64,000 bases of DNA, taken from positions 62,001-126,000 of the forward strand of contig NZ_NXIA01000010.1 in assembly GCF_002412165.1 (NCBI RefSeq). The letters run 5' to 3'. This document shows, piece by piece, positions 1 through 8,527 of the stretch (position 1 is the stretch's first letter; every line of letters starts with the position of its first letter). Made by a program: the position numbers and the translations under genes. The DNA comes from Curtobacterium sp. 'Ferrero' (GTDB lineage: Bacteria; Actinomycetota; Actinomycetes; Actinomycetales; Microbacteriaceae). The notes beneath the pieces were generated by a model that was not told the DNA's origin, ran no database searches, and worked only from the letters and a program-made list of their open reading frames with translations.

Positions 1-125
1 CCTACCTGGGTCGCTGGGGCCAGCCGGCCGAGCTCGCTCCGGCGTACGTCTTCTTGGCGAGCGGCGAGTCGTCGTACGTCGTCGGCGAGACGCTCCACGT
101 CGACGGCGGCATGCCCACGCCGTAG
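1..125 (+). CDS. SDR family oxidoreductase, C-terminal fragment
   Basis: This is the last 40 codons of a short-chain dehydrogenase/reductase; the first complete codon starts at base 3 and the TAG stop is at 123-125. The tail has the usual SDR ending: a [15 protein letters not shown] segment, then [14 protein letters not shown], which contributes to the cofactor pocket and dimer interface. The [13 protein letters not shown] wording fits the YghA/YhdF-like subfamily that carries an N-terminal extension. The gene at 63301 at the other end of the window belongs to the same subfamily. Substrate unknown. The 5' part lies outside the window. Confidence 0.85.
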   Translation, partial: YLGRWGQPAELAPAYVFLASGESSYVVGETLHVDGGMPTP

Positions 126-131
126 TCCCGG

Positions 132-947
132 TCAGGCGACCACGAGGTCGTCGGTGCTGCCGACGCGGCGCACCGACGACCACAGCGCCGCCGTGGACGA
201 GCGCCCGCGCTGCCAGGCGTCCAGCGTGAAGGCGAGGTCGCGAGCACGACGATCGTCCGGCTGATCGAGGTCCGCGCCCGTCTGCAGCGCCGTGAACAGC
301 GCGGTCAGGTCGTCGGCGGCGTCCAGTCGGACGGTCCGGACGCCCACCGAGCGGGCGACCGCCGCGGCGACGGGGTCGACCGTGACGAAACGCGTGCAGG
401 CCGCGAGCCGTGCAACGGTGATGTCGGTGGACAGGTCGTGCACGACGATCTCGACCTGCAACGACGTGATGCGGCGGAACGCCCGGACGAGTTCGGACGC
501 GCTCCGCCCGTCGCGGGGATCAAGGCAGAAGACGACGATCCGGGCCGCGCCGAGCTCCCCGGCGGTCGCGGTGACGGCCGCCGCGAGGTCGTCACGGTCG
601 ATGCCGAGCGCGACCGCGGCGCTCACCGAGACGCCGACCGCGCCCGAGCCGGTGATCTCGTCCGACGGGGCCACGCCCGCGACCGGGACGTCGCCGGCGA
701 CGCTGTGCCACAGGACGGCGAGGGATCCGGCGCCGATCCGGCCGTCGCTGCCGGTGTCGACGGCGGAGGCGTCCGTGAGGTCCAGGACCTCGGCCCGTAC
801 CAGCCGCAACCGGTCCGCCAACGAGAGCGGTCGCGCCAGCGGGAGGGTGTCCGGCAGCAGTGCGCGCCACGTCTCGAGCAGCACGGTCCGGGCGAACGCG
901 GAACACGTCGGGTCGATGTCGGTGACGAAACGGCGTGCTGCGGCCAT
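132..947 (-). CDS. Hypothetical protein, possibly polysaccharide pyruvyl transferase-like
   Basis: A 271-residue soluble protein with no signal peptide or membrane segment. The middle and C-terminal parts alternate predicted strands and helices. A VGVSVSAAVALGI segment precedes an ARIVVFCLDPRDGRSASELV stretch and a later CTRFVTVDPVAAAVARSVGV stretch. This layout is reminiscent of the C-terminal half of polysaccharide pyruvyl transferase (WcaK/CsaB) proteins, but the RlHA signature is missing, so the assignment is weak. The ATG at 947 is preceded by GGGAG about 5 nt upstream. It is convergent with the SDR fragment, ending 7 bases from its stop. Confidence 0.6.
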   Translation of the reverse strand: MAAARRFVTDIDPTCSAFARTVLLETWRALLPDTLPLARPLSLADRLRLVRAEVLDLTDASAVDTGSDGRIGAGSLAVLWHSVAGDVPVAGVAPSDEITGSGAVGVSVSAAVALGIDRDDLAAAVTATAGELGAARIVVFCLDPRDGRSASELVRAFRRITSLQVEIVVHDLSTDITVARLAACTRFVTVDPVAAAVARSVGVRTVRLDAADDLTALFTALQTGADLDQPDDRRARDLAFTLDAWQRGRSSTAALWSSVRRVGSTDDLVVA

Positions 948-1033
948 GGGTGCTCCCGGGGTCGTGTGCCGGTCGGGTACCGGCCGATCCAGTGTCGCAC
1001 GCCATCATGTGACATGCAACATGTTGGCTACCT

Positions 1034-1357
1034 CTACCGCGGCGTCCCGCAGCTCGCGGCCAGCCGTTCGAGCAGTTCCCGCGCGGCGAGGGCCGCGGCG
1101 AGCTCGACCTCGACGGGGTTGATCCCGATCGCCCGTTCGAAGGCACGACGCCGTGCCTGGTCGGCGAGCGGCACCTCCGGGCGCTGCGGGAGCGCCGCCA
1201 CCGCGCGGGCTGCCGCGTCGAAGGCGCCCTCGGGTCGCCCGAGCTGCTCCCACATCGTCCGGACGTCGTGGGCGACCTGCTCGGCGTCGTCGCCGAACTC
1301 GAAGCCGGCGGACGCCATCGTCGCCAGGCCCTGCGCGGTGGAGTCGTTCGGGGACAT
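1034..1357 (-). CDS. Small hypothetical protein (107 aa)
   Basis: A 107-residue, alanine- and glutamate-rich, mainly helical cytoplasmic protein that I do not recognise. The start at 1357 was chosen because the -10-like hexamer GACGAT (minus strand, bases 1364-1369) sits 6 nt before the ATG, the leaderless arrangement seen at many genes here; there is no Shine-Dalgarno sequence. The same frame stays open far upstream, but that upstream part lies antisense to the TetR gene and is compositional. No function can be inferred. Confidence 0.55.
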   Translation of the reverse strand: MSPNDSTAQGLATMASAGFEFGDDAEQVAHDVRTMWEQLGRPEGAFDAAARAVAALPQRPEVPLADQARRRAFERAIGINPVEVELAAALAARELLERLAASCGTPR

Positions 1358-1547
1358 GCGGGCATCGTCACACGGTCGACCGCGAGGTGGCTGAGTCGCG
1401 ACCGTGTCCCCCGGAATGCCGACACCCCAACCGGGGATGCTGGCGAGCGTCGATGTCCGCTTGGATGGAAGGGCGCCCGATCGGGTGCGGCACGTACCCC
1501 TCGCGGGGTGCACCCGGACAGGACGTCCGGCGACCTCGGAGGGCACG

Positions 1548-2225
1548 ATGCTCGAGAACACCAGCGCGGACACCCACGCGGCAGCAGCGGCGGCAGCGAC
1601 CCTGCACCTGCGGATCACCATCGTCGGCGCGACCGTGGACCTGCTCCGCGACGTGCCGTTCCACGAGGCCCGCCCCGAGCACGTCGCGGAGCGCATGGGC
1701 ATCTCGCTCGCCGAGCTCGAGCTGCACTTCCCGTCGTGGGACGGTCTCGTGCTCGCCGCGGTGGACCGGTGGAACGGTGGACGTCTCGAGGAGGTGTCGG
1801 CCGAGGTCGGCGACGCCTCGACGATCGACTTCCTGCGGGCCATCGTCGCGTCCAACGCCGAGGACCCCGCGCTCATGCGGCTGCTCGTCGCGCTGCTCTC
1901 CGTCGCCGGCAACCCGGACCACCCGATGTCCGCCTACCTCCGGTCGCGCTACCAGCTCTTCTACGGCCGGATCAAGCGCGGACTCGAGCGGGACGTCGCC
2001 ATCGGTCGCGCACCGCACACGATGGAGCCGCGACGCGGGGCGGAGCAGCTCATCGCCCTCTACGAAGGGCTCCAGCTGCAGGCGCTCCTCCGTGCCGACA
2101 TGGAGCTCGTGCCGGCGTTCGACCGCGCCGTGGCACGGCTCGAGCGCGGCTGGATGGAGCGGTACCAGCCGCAGGCCCAGGTGCAGCACGCGACGTGGGG
2201 CGACCCGGGCAGCTGGGAGATCTGA
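1548..2225 (+). CDS. TetR/AcrR-like transcriptional regulator
   Basis: A 225-residue protein with a TetR-type N-terminus. Helices around residues 20-65 include AERMGISLAELELHFPSWDGL, matching the helix-turn-helix and the following helix of the family. The remainder is an all-helical ligand/dimerisation domain. The first helix is less basic than usual, so DNA binding may be weak. The start at 1548 has GGAGGG (1538-1543) five bases upstream; the frame stays open further upstream but that part looks non-coding. It is divergent from the small gene at 1034, with no obvious target gene beside it. Confidence 0.75.
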   Translation: MLENTSADTHAAAAAAATLHLRITIVGATVDLLRDVPFHEARPEHVAERMGISLAELELHFPSWDGLVLAAVDRWNGGRLEEVSAEVGDASTIDFLRAIVASNAEDPALMRLLVALLSVAGNPDHPMSAYLRSRYQLFYGRIKRGLERDVAIGRAPHTMEPRRGAEQLIALYEGLQLQALLRADMELVPAFDRAVARLERGWMERYQPQAQVQHATWGDPGSWEI

Positions 2226-2331
2226 CCCGCTCCCGGCTTCCGTGCGGGGTGTTGGCCACCGAACGCGGAACCGGGTCGGGACGGAGGGATGGTCGGGTAC
2301 TCGGTGGAGGCCCCAACCGGAAGGAGCCGTC

Positions 2332-2526
2332 GTGGCGAACCCCAACCCGATCGAGATCCAGAAGTACCTGAGCGGCATCGACTACCCCGCCTCGAAGGAC
2401 GACATCGTCGCCACCGCCGAGCGGGAAGGCGCTGACGGCGACGCGCTCGAGGCGCTGCGCAACATCCCCGACGGCGAGTACGACGCCCCCACCGCGGTGT
2501 CGAGCGCGGTCTCCGACGCGAGCTGA
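2332..2526 (+). CDS. DUF2795 domain protein (64 aa)
   Basis: A 64-residue protein that is essentially one DUF2795 domain. It has the sequence pattern IQKYLSGIDYPASKDDIVATA, then a GAD turn, then ALRNIPDGEYDAP, which matches the family. DUF2795 proteins are small helical actinobacterial proteins of unknown function. Translation starts at a GTG with AAGGAG at 2321-2326, 5 nt upstream. It lies about 100 bases after the TetR gene and is convergent with the exporter that follows. Family assignment is firm; role unknown. Confidence 0.85.
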   Translation: MANPNPIEIQKYLSGIDYPASKDDIVATAEREGADGDALEALRNIPDGEYDAPTAVSSAVSDAS

Positions 2527-2544
2527 CCCTGATCCGCTCCCGGC

Positions 2545-4041
2545 CTACCAGCGGGGACGGCTGCCGTCCCCCGGGTCGTAGCCCGAGTCGCGGATGACCC
2601 GGAGCGCGGTCGTGTCGCTGTGCACCGAGTGCACGACGACCTTCCGCGCCCGGCGCAGGGCACGGCGGGCGCCCGGCGTCGCGAAGAGCCCGCCGAGCAC
2701 CAGGCCGGCGCCGATCGCGAGCGCCACGGTGACCGCGGACACGAAGTCGAGCGCGGCGGTGGACGAGCCGGACATGACGTTGAGGAGCGCGTTCGAGACG
2801 GCGACACCGGGCAGCAGTGCGCCGCAGAACGCCGGGACCGCGATCGCCGCCACCGCCACCCGCATCCGCGCCGCGGCCAGGGTCGCGAGGACGCCGAGCA
2901 GCACCGACGCGATGAAGGTCGCACCGAGGAGCGGCAGCCCGAGTTGGCGGAGTCCGAAGAGCGATGCGCCCGCGGCCACGGACAGCACGACCGCGAACGG
3001 GATCACGCGCGCGCTCGCCTGCTGCACGAAGCAGTTCGCCCCGGCGGAGACCACCGTGAGCGACAGGGAGAGCCAGAGCGGCAGCGGGTTCAGCACGATG
3101 CCGGACGGGTCGACCTCGATCCGCAGCCAGTGGGTCAGGGCGATGCCGGCCGGGACGCCGACCACGATCGCCGCGATCACGAGCACGATGTAGAACGCGC
3201 GGGCGACGGCCATGGCCCGGAACCCCGAGATCGCGTCCTGCGCCCACGTCACGAGCGACACGTGCGGCAGGAGCAGCACCACGAGGGCGGCCACCATGGT
3301 CGCCGCACCGCCCGGCTGCAGCACCCCGGCGGAGATGGCCAGGGTGCCGAGTGCCGACGCGACCGCTCCCTGGGCACCGGACACGAAGAACTGCGGGAAG
3401 CCCCGGCCGGTGAGCCAGCGACCCGAGACGATGATCCCGAGCATGAGCACGAACGCTCCCACGCCGGCACGCCACCCGCCTCCTGCCTGCACCGCGATCG
3501 AGGTGCCGAGGATCGAGAGTCCGACGTCTGCGAGCCACGTCGGCCAGCGCGGCGGCATCCGCAGCACCGCGACGAGGGCGTTCACGGCCGAGGTCATGTC
3601 GCGGGCTCCGTGCACCAGGTCGTCGACGATCTGGTTGGCGCGCGACAGACGGTTCAGGTCGGACCCGTCCGATGTGACGGTCCGCACCTTGACGAGCGCC
3701 GGCGCGTCGGCGGGCGCGTACTGGATGGTGACCGAACTGCCGGAGAAGTCGAGGTCGAGCGGGGCGAGGTTCCACTTGGTGGACACGGCGACCACGGCGG
3801 TCTCGACGGTGCGCGTGTCCGCTCCGGAAGCGAGCATGACCTCGGCGAGGTCGAGGCAGAAGTCGACGATCTGGACCGGCGAGTACTGCTCGCGCGGACG
3901 CACGTCGGGGGTCACGTCCTCGTAGATCGTGCCGCGCAACCGGGCGCGGGCATCGCGGAGGTCGTGCTGAGCGACCTTGCGGACGCGGGGCCGTGGCGGG
4001 CGGCCGGGTCGCGGCGCGCCGGGGAGGGACTGCTCGGCCAT
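2545..4041 (-). CDS. Threonine/serine exporter family protein (ThrE-like)
   Basis: A 498-residue integral membrane protein of the ThrE family. The N-terminal cytoplasmic part (about residues 35-185) carries the family signature DFCLDLAEVMLASGADTRTVE-like segment. It is followed by roughly ten hydrophobic helices split into the two halves typical of the single-chain form. The known Corynebacterium ThrE exports threonine and serine by proton motive force; the substrate here is inferred. The start at 4041 removes 17 unlikely residues and is consistent with a leaderless start: CACCAT lies 6 nt upstream. An alternative start is 4092. The C-terminus is arginine-rich. Confidence 0.88.
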   Translation of the reverse strand: MAEQSLPGAPRPGRPPRPRVRKVAQHDLRDARARLRGTIYEDVTPDVRPREQYSPVQIVDFCLDLAEVMLASGADTRTVETAVVAVSTKWNLAPLDLDFSGSSVTIQYAPADAPALVKVRTVTSDGSDLNRLSRANQIVDDLVHGARDMTSAVNALVAVLRMPPRWPTWLADVGLSILGTSIAVQAGGGWRAGVGAFVLMLGIIVSGRWLTGRGFPQFFVSGAQGAVASALGTLAISAGVLQPGGAATMVAALVVLLLPHVSLVTWAQDAISGFRAMAVARAFYIVLVIAAIVVGVPAGIALTHWLRIEVDPSGIVLNPLPLWLSLSLTVVSAGANCFVQQASARVIPFAVVLSVAAGASLFGLRQLGLPLLGATFIASVLLGVLATLAAARMRVAVAAIAVPAFCGALLPGVAVSNALLNVMSGSSTAALDFVSAVTVALAIGAGLVLGGLFATPGARRALRRARKVVVHSVHSDTTALRVIRDSGYDPGDGSRPRW

Positions 4042-4114
4042 CCCGCCATGGTGCCAGGCGTGGTCCACCGAGTCCGGACGTCCGCTGAACACGTGCCGCG
4101 CAGTGGCTGGGCAG

Positions 4115-4155
4115 GTCAGCGGCTGAGCGGGTCAGCGGCGGGGCGGGTCAGCGTC
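4115..4155. repeat. Short direct repeats GTCAGCGGC-rich
   Basis: Two and a half imperfect copies of a 17-base unit beginning GTCAGCGGC lie between the exporter gene and the small membrane protein gene and run into the latter's 3' end. Purely descriptive; probably a local slippage product. Confidence 0.4.
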
Positions 4156-4402
4156 GGCGCACGCTCAGTCGTCCGGCGGCGAAGGCTGCGACGACCGCAC
4201 CCGCCACCGCGACCAGGGGGCCGACGACCTGCTGCCACGAGTGGGTCACCGGGTCGAACACCGCGCCGGCCAGCGGGGCGTACGCGAACCAGCCGAACGA
4301 CGCGCTCGGGGCGGTGGCCCAGATCGTCACGCCCGCCACCAGGGCGGCGAGGCCCGCCCAGAGGGCGAGCCAGGTGGGGGTGACGAAGCGGTGACGTCTC
4401 AC
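4148..4402 (-). CDS. Small membrane protein (84 aa)
   Basis: An 84-residue protein with two hydrophobic segments (about residues 10-30 and 58-76) and a basic C-terminal end (RLSVRRR), predicted to sit in the cytoplasmic membrane. The GTG start at 4402 is fixed by the minus-strand -10 hexamer TAGCGT (bases 4410-4415) exactly 7 nt upstream, the leaderless arrangement common in this window. No family recognised. It is followed by the exporter gene in the same direction; a strong hairpin separates it from osmC upstream. Confidence 0.6.
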   Translation of the reverse strand: MRRHRFVTPTWLALWAGLAALVAGVTIWATAPSASFGWFAYAPLAGAVFDPVTHSWQQVVGPLVAVAGAVVAAFAAGRLSVRRR

Positions 4403-4421
4403 CGAGCCGACGCTACCCGAC

Positions 4422-4469
4422 GACGGACGGGAGGCCCGTGGCGGGGTCGCCACGGGCCTCCCGTCCGTC
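4422..4469. terminator. Perfect 22-bp hairpin, likely terminator
   Basis: Bases 4422-4443 are exactly complementary to 4448-4469 with a 4-base loop. The 48-bp element lies just downstream of osmC and upstream of the leaderless small membrane gene. It should terminate osmC transcription although it lacks a U-tract, which is usual in very GC-rich actinobacteria. Its core is shared with the hairpin at 26534-26575. Confidence 0.7.
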
Positions 4470-4481
4470 AGGGGGTGACGA

Positions 4482-4922
4482 CTACTGCTCGAACGTCGCG
4501 TGCAGCTCGATGTCGACGCCGGTGAGCGCCTTGGAGACGGGGCAGGTCGCCTTCGCCTCGTCGGCCGCCTTGAGGAAGGCCGCCTCGTCGATGCCGGAGA
4601 CCTCGCCGCTGACGGTGAGCACGATTCCGGTGAGCTTGAAGCCGCCGGCCGAGTCCGGGCCGAGCGAGACGTCGGCCTTGACGTCGAGGGCCTCGACGGT
4701 GCCGCCGGCCTCGCCGAGGATCGCCGAGAACTGCATGGCGTAGCAGGAGGAGTGGGCCGCGGCGATGAGCTCCTCGGGGCTGGTCGTCCCGCCGGCGTCG
4801 TCGGCTGCGCGCTTCGGGAAGGAGACGTCGTAGGTGCCGACCTTCGAGCTCGAGAGCTCGACCTGACCGGAACCGTCCTCGAGGCCGCCGTTCCAGGCGG
4901 TGCGTGCGGTGCGCGTGGGCAT
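4482..4922 (-). CDS. osmC: OsmC family peroxiredoxin
   Basis: A 146-residue OsmC/Ohr-fold thiol peroxidase that reduces organic hydroperoxides in the cytoplasm. Both reactive cysteines are visible: Cys60 in AAAHSSCYAM, the peroxidatic residue, and Cys127 in ATCPVSKAL, the resolving residue. Length and the VSFPK...GTTSPEELIAAAHSSCYAM arrangement match OsmC rather than Ohr. The ATG at 4922 has an AAAGGAG ribosome-binding site. A perfect 16-bp palindrome lies about 58 bases upstream and may be a regulator site. A strong hairpin follows the stop codon. Confidence 0.93.
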   Translation of the reverse strand: MPTRTARTAWNGGLEDGSGQVELSSSKVGTYDVSFPKRAADDAGGTTSPEELIAAAHSSCYAMQFSAILGEAGGTVEALDVKADVSLGPDSAGGFKLTGIVLTVSGEVSGIDEAAFLKAADEAKATCPVSKALTGVDIELHATFEQ

Positions 4923-4979
4923 TCCCGCTCCTTTCGTGTGGGGTCGGACTCCGTTCGGAGCCGCACCGCGAGTCAATCG

Positions 4980-4995
4980 GAGAACGATCGTTCTC
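4980..4995. promoter_or_regulatory. Palindrome GAGAACGATCGTTCTC upstream of osmC
   Basis: A perfect 16-bp palindrome in the 247-bp gap upstream of osmC. On the minus strand TTGACT and CGGAGT at 17-bp spacing follow it, so it may sit just upstream of the osmC -35. The core GAAC-N4-GTTC resembles both the LexA boxes of Gram-positive bacteria and TetR-type operators; which one is not decidable from sequence. The rest of the gap (4996-5169) shows only a GCCCGA/TCGGGC palindrome at 5026-5040. Confidence 0.5.
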
Positions 4996-5169
4996 GCAAC
5001 CGGCTCTCGGTGAAGACGCAGGTCTGCCCGACGATCGGGCGCATGGGGGACAGGCCGTCGTACCGCGCGCGGGCTCGTGGTGCGCGCTTCGACCGCGGCC
5101 TGTTCGGCGGACGGACCCGGGATGCCGGACCCGCGCCCGCCCTGCCGACCACGGCGTCGTGACGCGACG

Positions 5170-7026
5170 TCAGCGGGCGATCGCGTAGCCCTGCGCGCCG
5201 CGCGGGTTCGACGCCGCGCCCACCACACCGCGCTCCGGGTCGCGCGTGACGCAGCACAGCCGACCGAGCGACCAGTCGCCGGCCCGGGTGACGACGTGGC
5301 CGCGAGCCTCCAGCGCCGCGATCACGTCGTCGCCGAGCCGGTCCTCGACCACCAGACCCGCCGGCTCCCACGTCCTCGGCCAGAACGAGCCGGGGAACGA
5401 CGTCGTGTGCAGCGCCGGCGCGTCGATCGCCTGCTGCGGGCTGTACCCGCCGACGATCCACCGCAACAGGAACAGCAGCTGCCACTGGTCCTGCTGGTCC
5501 CCGCCGGGGGAGCCGAGCGCCAGGACCGGTCGGCCGTCGCGCAGCACGAGGGTCGGCGTGAGCGTGGTGCGCGGGCGCTCGCCGGCGGTCAGGGTCGACG
5601 ACGTGCCCTCCTCGAGCCAGGTCATCTGCAGGCGGGTGCCCAGGCAGAACCCGAGCTCCGGGATCGTGGGGGACGACTGGAGCCACCCGCCCGAGGGCGT
5701 CGCGCTCACGATGTTGCCCCACCGGTCGACGACGTCGATGTGCACCGTGTCGCCGCGGGTCTCCCCGGTCGGCGCGACGAACGGCTCGCCGCGGTCCTCC
5801 TCCGGCACGGCCTCTTCCGCGTCGCGGACGACCCGGACGGTCGGCTCGCCCACGGTGCCGTCCGCCTGGGCGTCGTACACGGTGCGGAGCGGCGGCGTCG
5901 CGTGCTCGTAGCCCGGGACCGAGCCCGGTCGGAGCTCGGCGGAGGCCCGTTCGCCGATGAGCGTGCGCCGCTCGTCGGTGTAGGCGTCGGAGAGCAGTGC
6001 GTCGAGCGGGACGTCGCCGTCGCCGTAGAACAGGTCGCGGTCGGCGAGGGCGAGCTTCTGCGCCTCGACGATCGTGTGCGCGCCGAGCTCGGTGGACGGG
6101 TCGAGCAGTGCGTCGTCGAGCGGGTCGAGCAGGCGGAGGGTCTCGAGGAGCGCCGGGCCCTGGCCCCACGGTCCGGTCTTCGCGACCGTGCACCCGCGGA
6201 ACTCGGCCGTGGTGGCCGGCTCGTAGGTCGCGCGGAACGCCTGCAGGTCGGCGGCGCGGATCACCCCGGCGTGGTCGGTGCCCGACGAGTGCCGGTGCGG
6301 TTCCCGTACGAACCGGTCGATCGCCTGCGCCACCACGCCCTCCGCCCACTCGGTCCGGGCCGCGTCGATGCGAGCCGTGCGGCCGGCGTGCTCGCCGCCC
6401 GCGGCGGCGAGCCGCTCGTAGACGGCGGCGAGCGCCTCGTTGCGCACGAGTGCCCCGGCGACCGGCACCGTGCCTCCCGGCAGCCACCGCGCAGCGGAGG
6501 TGGGCCAGTGGTCGCGGAACAGGTCCTGGACCGCGGTGATCGTCCGCACCACGCCGGCGGCGACCGGGTGCCCGTCACGGGCGTAGCCGATGGCGGGCGC
6601 GAGGACGTCGGCGATGTCCCACGTCCCGTGGTCGCGGAGCAGCAGGAGCCACGCGTCGACCGCCCCGGGGACGGTCGCCGCGAGCGCCCCCGCACCCGGC
6701 ACGAGGTCGAGCCCCTCGGCGAGGTAGTGCTCGCGCGTCGCTCCGGCCGGGGCCGGACCCTGCCCGCACAGCACCACGGGCGTCGGGTCGTCGGCCGTCG
6801 CGAACACGGCGGTCAGGTCACCGCCCGGCCCGTTCAGGTGCGGTTCGACGACCTGCAGTACGAACGCGCCGGCCGCCGCCGCGTCGAAGGCGTTCCCGCC
6901 GCGCTCGAGGACCGACTGGGCGACGGCGGTGGCGGTCCAGTGCGTGGAGGCGACCGCGCCGAACGTCCCGGCGAGGTCCGGGCGGGTCTGGGTCGGCGTG
7001 GGTGGGGTGAAGGCGGCATTCGGCAT
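5170..7026 (-). CDS. Gamma-glutamyltransferase family protein
   Basis: A 618-residue N-terminal nucleophile hydrolase of the gamma-glutamyltransferase family, which cleaves gamma-glutamyl bonds or acylates amino acids. The self-cleavage site is visible as GDTVHIDVVDRWGN at about residues 425-438; the Thr after GD would be the new N-terminal nucleophile of the small subunit. The N-terminal FGAVASTHWTATAVAQSVLERGGNA pattern and the late GSPGGDQQDQ segment are also family features. No signal peptide, so a cytoplasmic form is likely. The ATG at 7026 has CAGGAT 6 nt upstream, fitting a leaderless start; a GTG at 7050 is the alternative. Confidence 0.9.
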   Translation of the reverse strand: MPNAAFTPPTPTQTRPDLAGTFGAVASTHWTATAVAQSVLERGGNAFDAAAAGAFVLQVVEPHLNGPGGDLTAVFATADDPTPVVLCGQGPAPAGATREHYLAEGLDLVPGAGALAATVPGAVDAWLLLLRDHGTWDIADVLAPAIGYARDGHPVAAGVVRTITAVQDLFRDHWPTSAARWLPGGTVPVAGALVRNEALAAVYERLAAAGGEHAGRTARIDAARTEWAEGVVAQAIDRFVREPHRHSSGTDHAGVIRAADLQAFRATYEPATTAEFRGCTVAKTGPWGQGPALLETLRLLDPLDDALLDPSTELGAHTIVEAQKLALADRDLFYGDGDVPLDALLSDAYTDERRTLIGERASAELRPGSVPGYEHATPPLRTVYDAQADGTVGEPTVRVVRDAEEAVPEEDRGEPFVAPTGETRGDTVHIDVVDRWGNIVSATPSGGWLQSSPTIPELGFCLGTRLQMTWLEEGTSSTLTAGERPRTTLTPTLVLRDGRPVLALGSPGGDQQDQWQLLFLLRWIVGGYSPQQAIDAPALHTTSFPGSFWPRTWEPAGLVVEDRLGDDVIAALEARGHVVTRAGDWSLGRLCCVTRDPERGVVGAASNPRGAQGYAIAR

Positions 7027-7257
7027 GCCCCGATCCTGCTCCCCTGTCACGCCGTCCCGACCAGTCGACGGGCACCCGCTGCGTGCTCCTCGGTGCTGGT
7101 TCCGGAGCCGTGTGCCCCCGGAACTGGGGTTCTTCCGGTTCCGGCTGATCCCTTGTGGTCCCCGCGCGGAACAGCGACCATCGTTCGGCGGCGTGTGGAG
7201 AGAGCGCGCCAGCGAACGGTCGCGCAGGGGCTCGACCGGATCCAGATCAGGGGTTCC

Positions 7258-8460
7258 ATGACCAGCACACCGTCCTCCGTCGCGCGCGCCCGCCGACTCC
7301 CACGACTCCGCCTGACCGCGGCGCTCGTGGCAGTCGCCGTCGCCGCCGCCGGTGCCGTCGGGCTCGCCGAGCCCGCTTCCGCCTCCGTCGTCTACAAGGG
7401 TTCGGTGCCGGCGGGCACCACGCTGCAGCCCGGCGACTCCGTGACCTCACCGAACGGGCAGTTCCGGCTGATCCTGCAGGGCGACGGCAATCTCGTCGAG
7501 TACGGGGTCGGAAACGTGGTCCTCTGGGCGTCGGGCACCTCGAACCAGCCGGGCGCCGTCCTCACCATCGGGCGGAACCGGGCCGTCGACCTGCTCCGGG
7601 GCGGCAAGCGCATCGTGCGCTGGGCCTCCGCCGGCACGACGCAGTCGACGTCCTTCGCCGTCCGTGCCGACGGGACGATGGGGCTCTACGCCGGCAAGAC
7701 CGCGATCGTGAACTGGACGAGCCAGCAGGGCACCGTCCCCGCCGGCAACACCATCTTCTCCGGCACAGTCCTCAGCTCGGACACGAGCGGCGCGCGTCGA
7801 CTTACGATGCAGACCGACGGCAACCTCGTCCAGACGATCAACCGCAAGGTCGTGTGGCAGTCGGGCACGGGCGGCCACGCGGGTGCGTGGGCCGAACTGC
7901 GCAAGGACGGCAACTTCGCCGTCGTCGGACGGAACGCGACCGGCGCGAAGGTGACGCTCTGGAACTCGAGGACCGGGCGGGCCGGTGCGGGCTCGCTCAT
8001 GGTGCAGGTCGACGGCAACGTCGTGCTCTACGGCGCCTCCGACACCCGTGTGTGGTCGACGAAACCCGTCACCGGGCTGCTGTGGCCGGTCGCCAGCACG
8101 AAGATCTCCGGCCGCTACGGCGACGACCGCGGTGCCGGACACGTGCCGCGGTACCACCAGGGAGCGGACGCTCCGGTGGCGGTCGGGACGCCCGTGTACG
8201 CCTCCGGGACCGGGACGGTCACGAGCACGGTGGCGAACAACGCCTCGTACGGCAACTACATCGTCGTGACGTACGGCAACGTGACGGTCCTGACGGCGCA
8301 CCTCAGCAAGATCGAGGTCAAGCAGGGGCAGATCGTGTCCGTGCGGTCGGAGATCGGGAAGTCCGGCAACACCGGGCAGTCGACGGGGCCGCACGTGCAC
8401 GTCGAGACCCGACGTGCGGGCACGCTCTTCGACCCGCTGACGGCGCTGCACTTCCGCTGA
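7258..8460 (+). CDS. Secreted bulb-type lectin / M23 (LytM) peptidase fusion
   Basis: A 400-residue exported protein. Residues 1-42 form a signal peptide (RAR..R basic start, long Ala/Val core, cleavage after ASA). Residues 43-270 are bulb-type mannose-binding lectin repeats with the telltale QGDGNLVEY, QTDGNLVQ, RKDGNF and QVDGNVVLY segments. Residues 285-400 are an M23/LytM metalloendopeptidase with zinc ligands H300 and D304 (HQGAD) and H381 of HVH (379-381), plus H348. It should bind glycans and cut peptidoglycan cross-bridges. Lectin sites match only loosely (no full QxDxNxVxY in every copy). A GGGG element precedes the ATG; a hairpin terminator follows. Confidence 0.9.
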   Translation: MTSTPSSVARARRLPRLRLTAALVAVAVAAAGAVGLAEPASASVVYKGSVPAGTTLQPGDSVTSPNGQFRLILQGDGNLVEYGVGNVVLWASGTSNQPGAVLTIGRNRAVDLLRGGKRIVRWASAGTTQSTSFAVRADGTMGLYAGKTAIVNWTSQQGTVPAGNTIFSGTVLSSDTSGARRLTMQTDGNLVQTINRKVVWQSGTGGHAGAWAELRKDGNFAVVGRNATGAKVTLWNSRTGRAGAGSLMVQVDGNVVLYGASDTRVWSTKPVTGLLWPVASTKISGRYGDDRGAGHVPRYHQGADAPVAVGTPVYASGTGTVTSTVANNASYGNYIVVTYGNVTVLTAHLSKIEVKQGQIVSVRSEIGKSGNTGQSTGPHVHVETRRAGTLFDPLTALHFR

Positions 8461-8492
8461 CGCCGGGTCGTCGTCCGACCGGTCCGCCGGAA

Positions 8493-8521
8493 CGGCCCGC
8501 ACGCGTGCTGCGTGCGGGCCG
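8493..8521. terminator. Hairpin terminator between convergent genes
   Basis: A 12-bp perfect stem (8493-8504 with 8510-8521) and a 5-base loop. It lies between the lectin-peptidase stop and the stop of the small membrane protein on the other strand, so it can serve both directions. Confidence 0.7.
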
Positions 8522-8527
8522 CCCGTC

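Noticed and set aside
5077..7257. Long open frame antisense to the gamma-glutamyltransferase gene, continuous with the lectin-peptidase frame
   Set aside because: The upstream part is Arg/Ala/Gly-rich and antisense to a well-recognised enzyme; high GC leaves the opposite frames open. The real gene starts at 7258 with a signal peptide.
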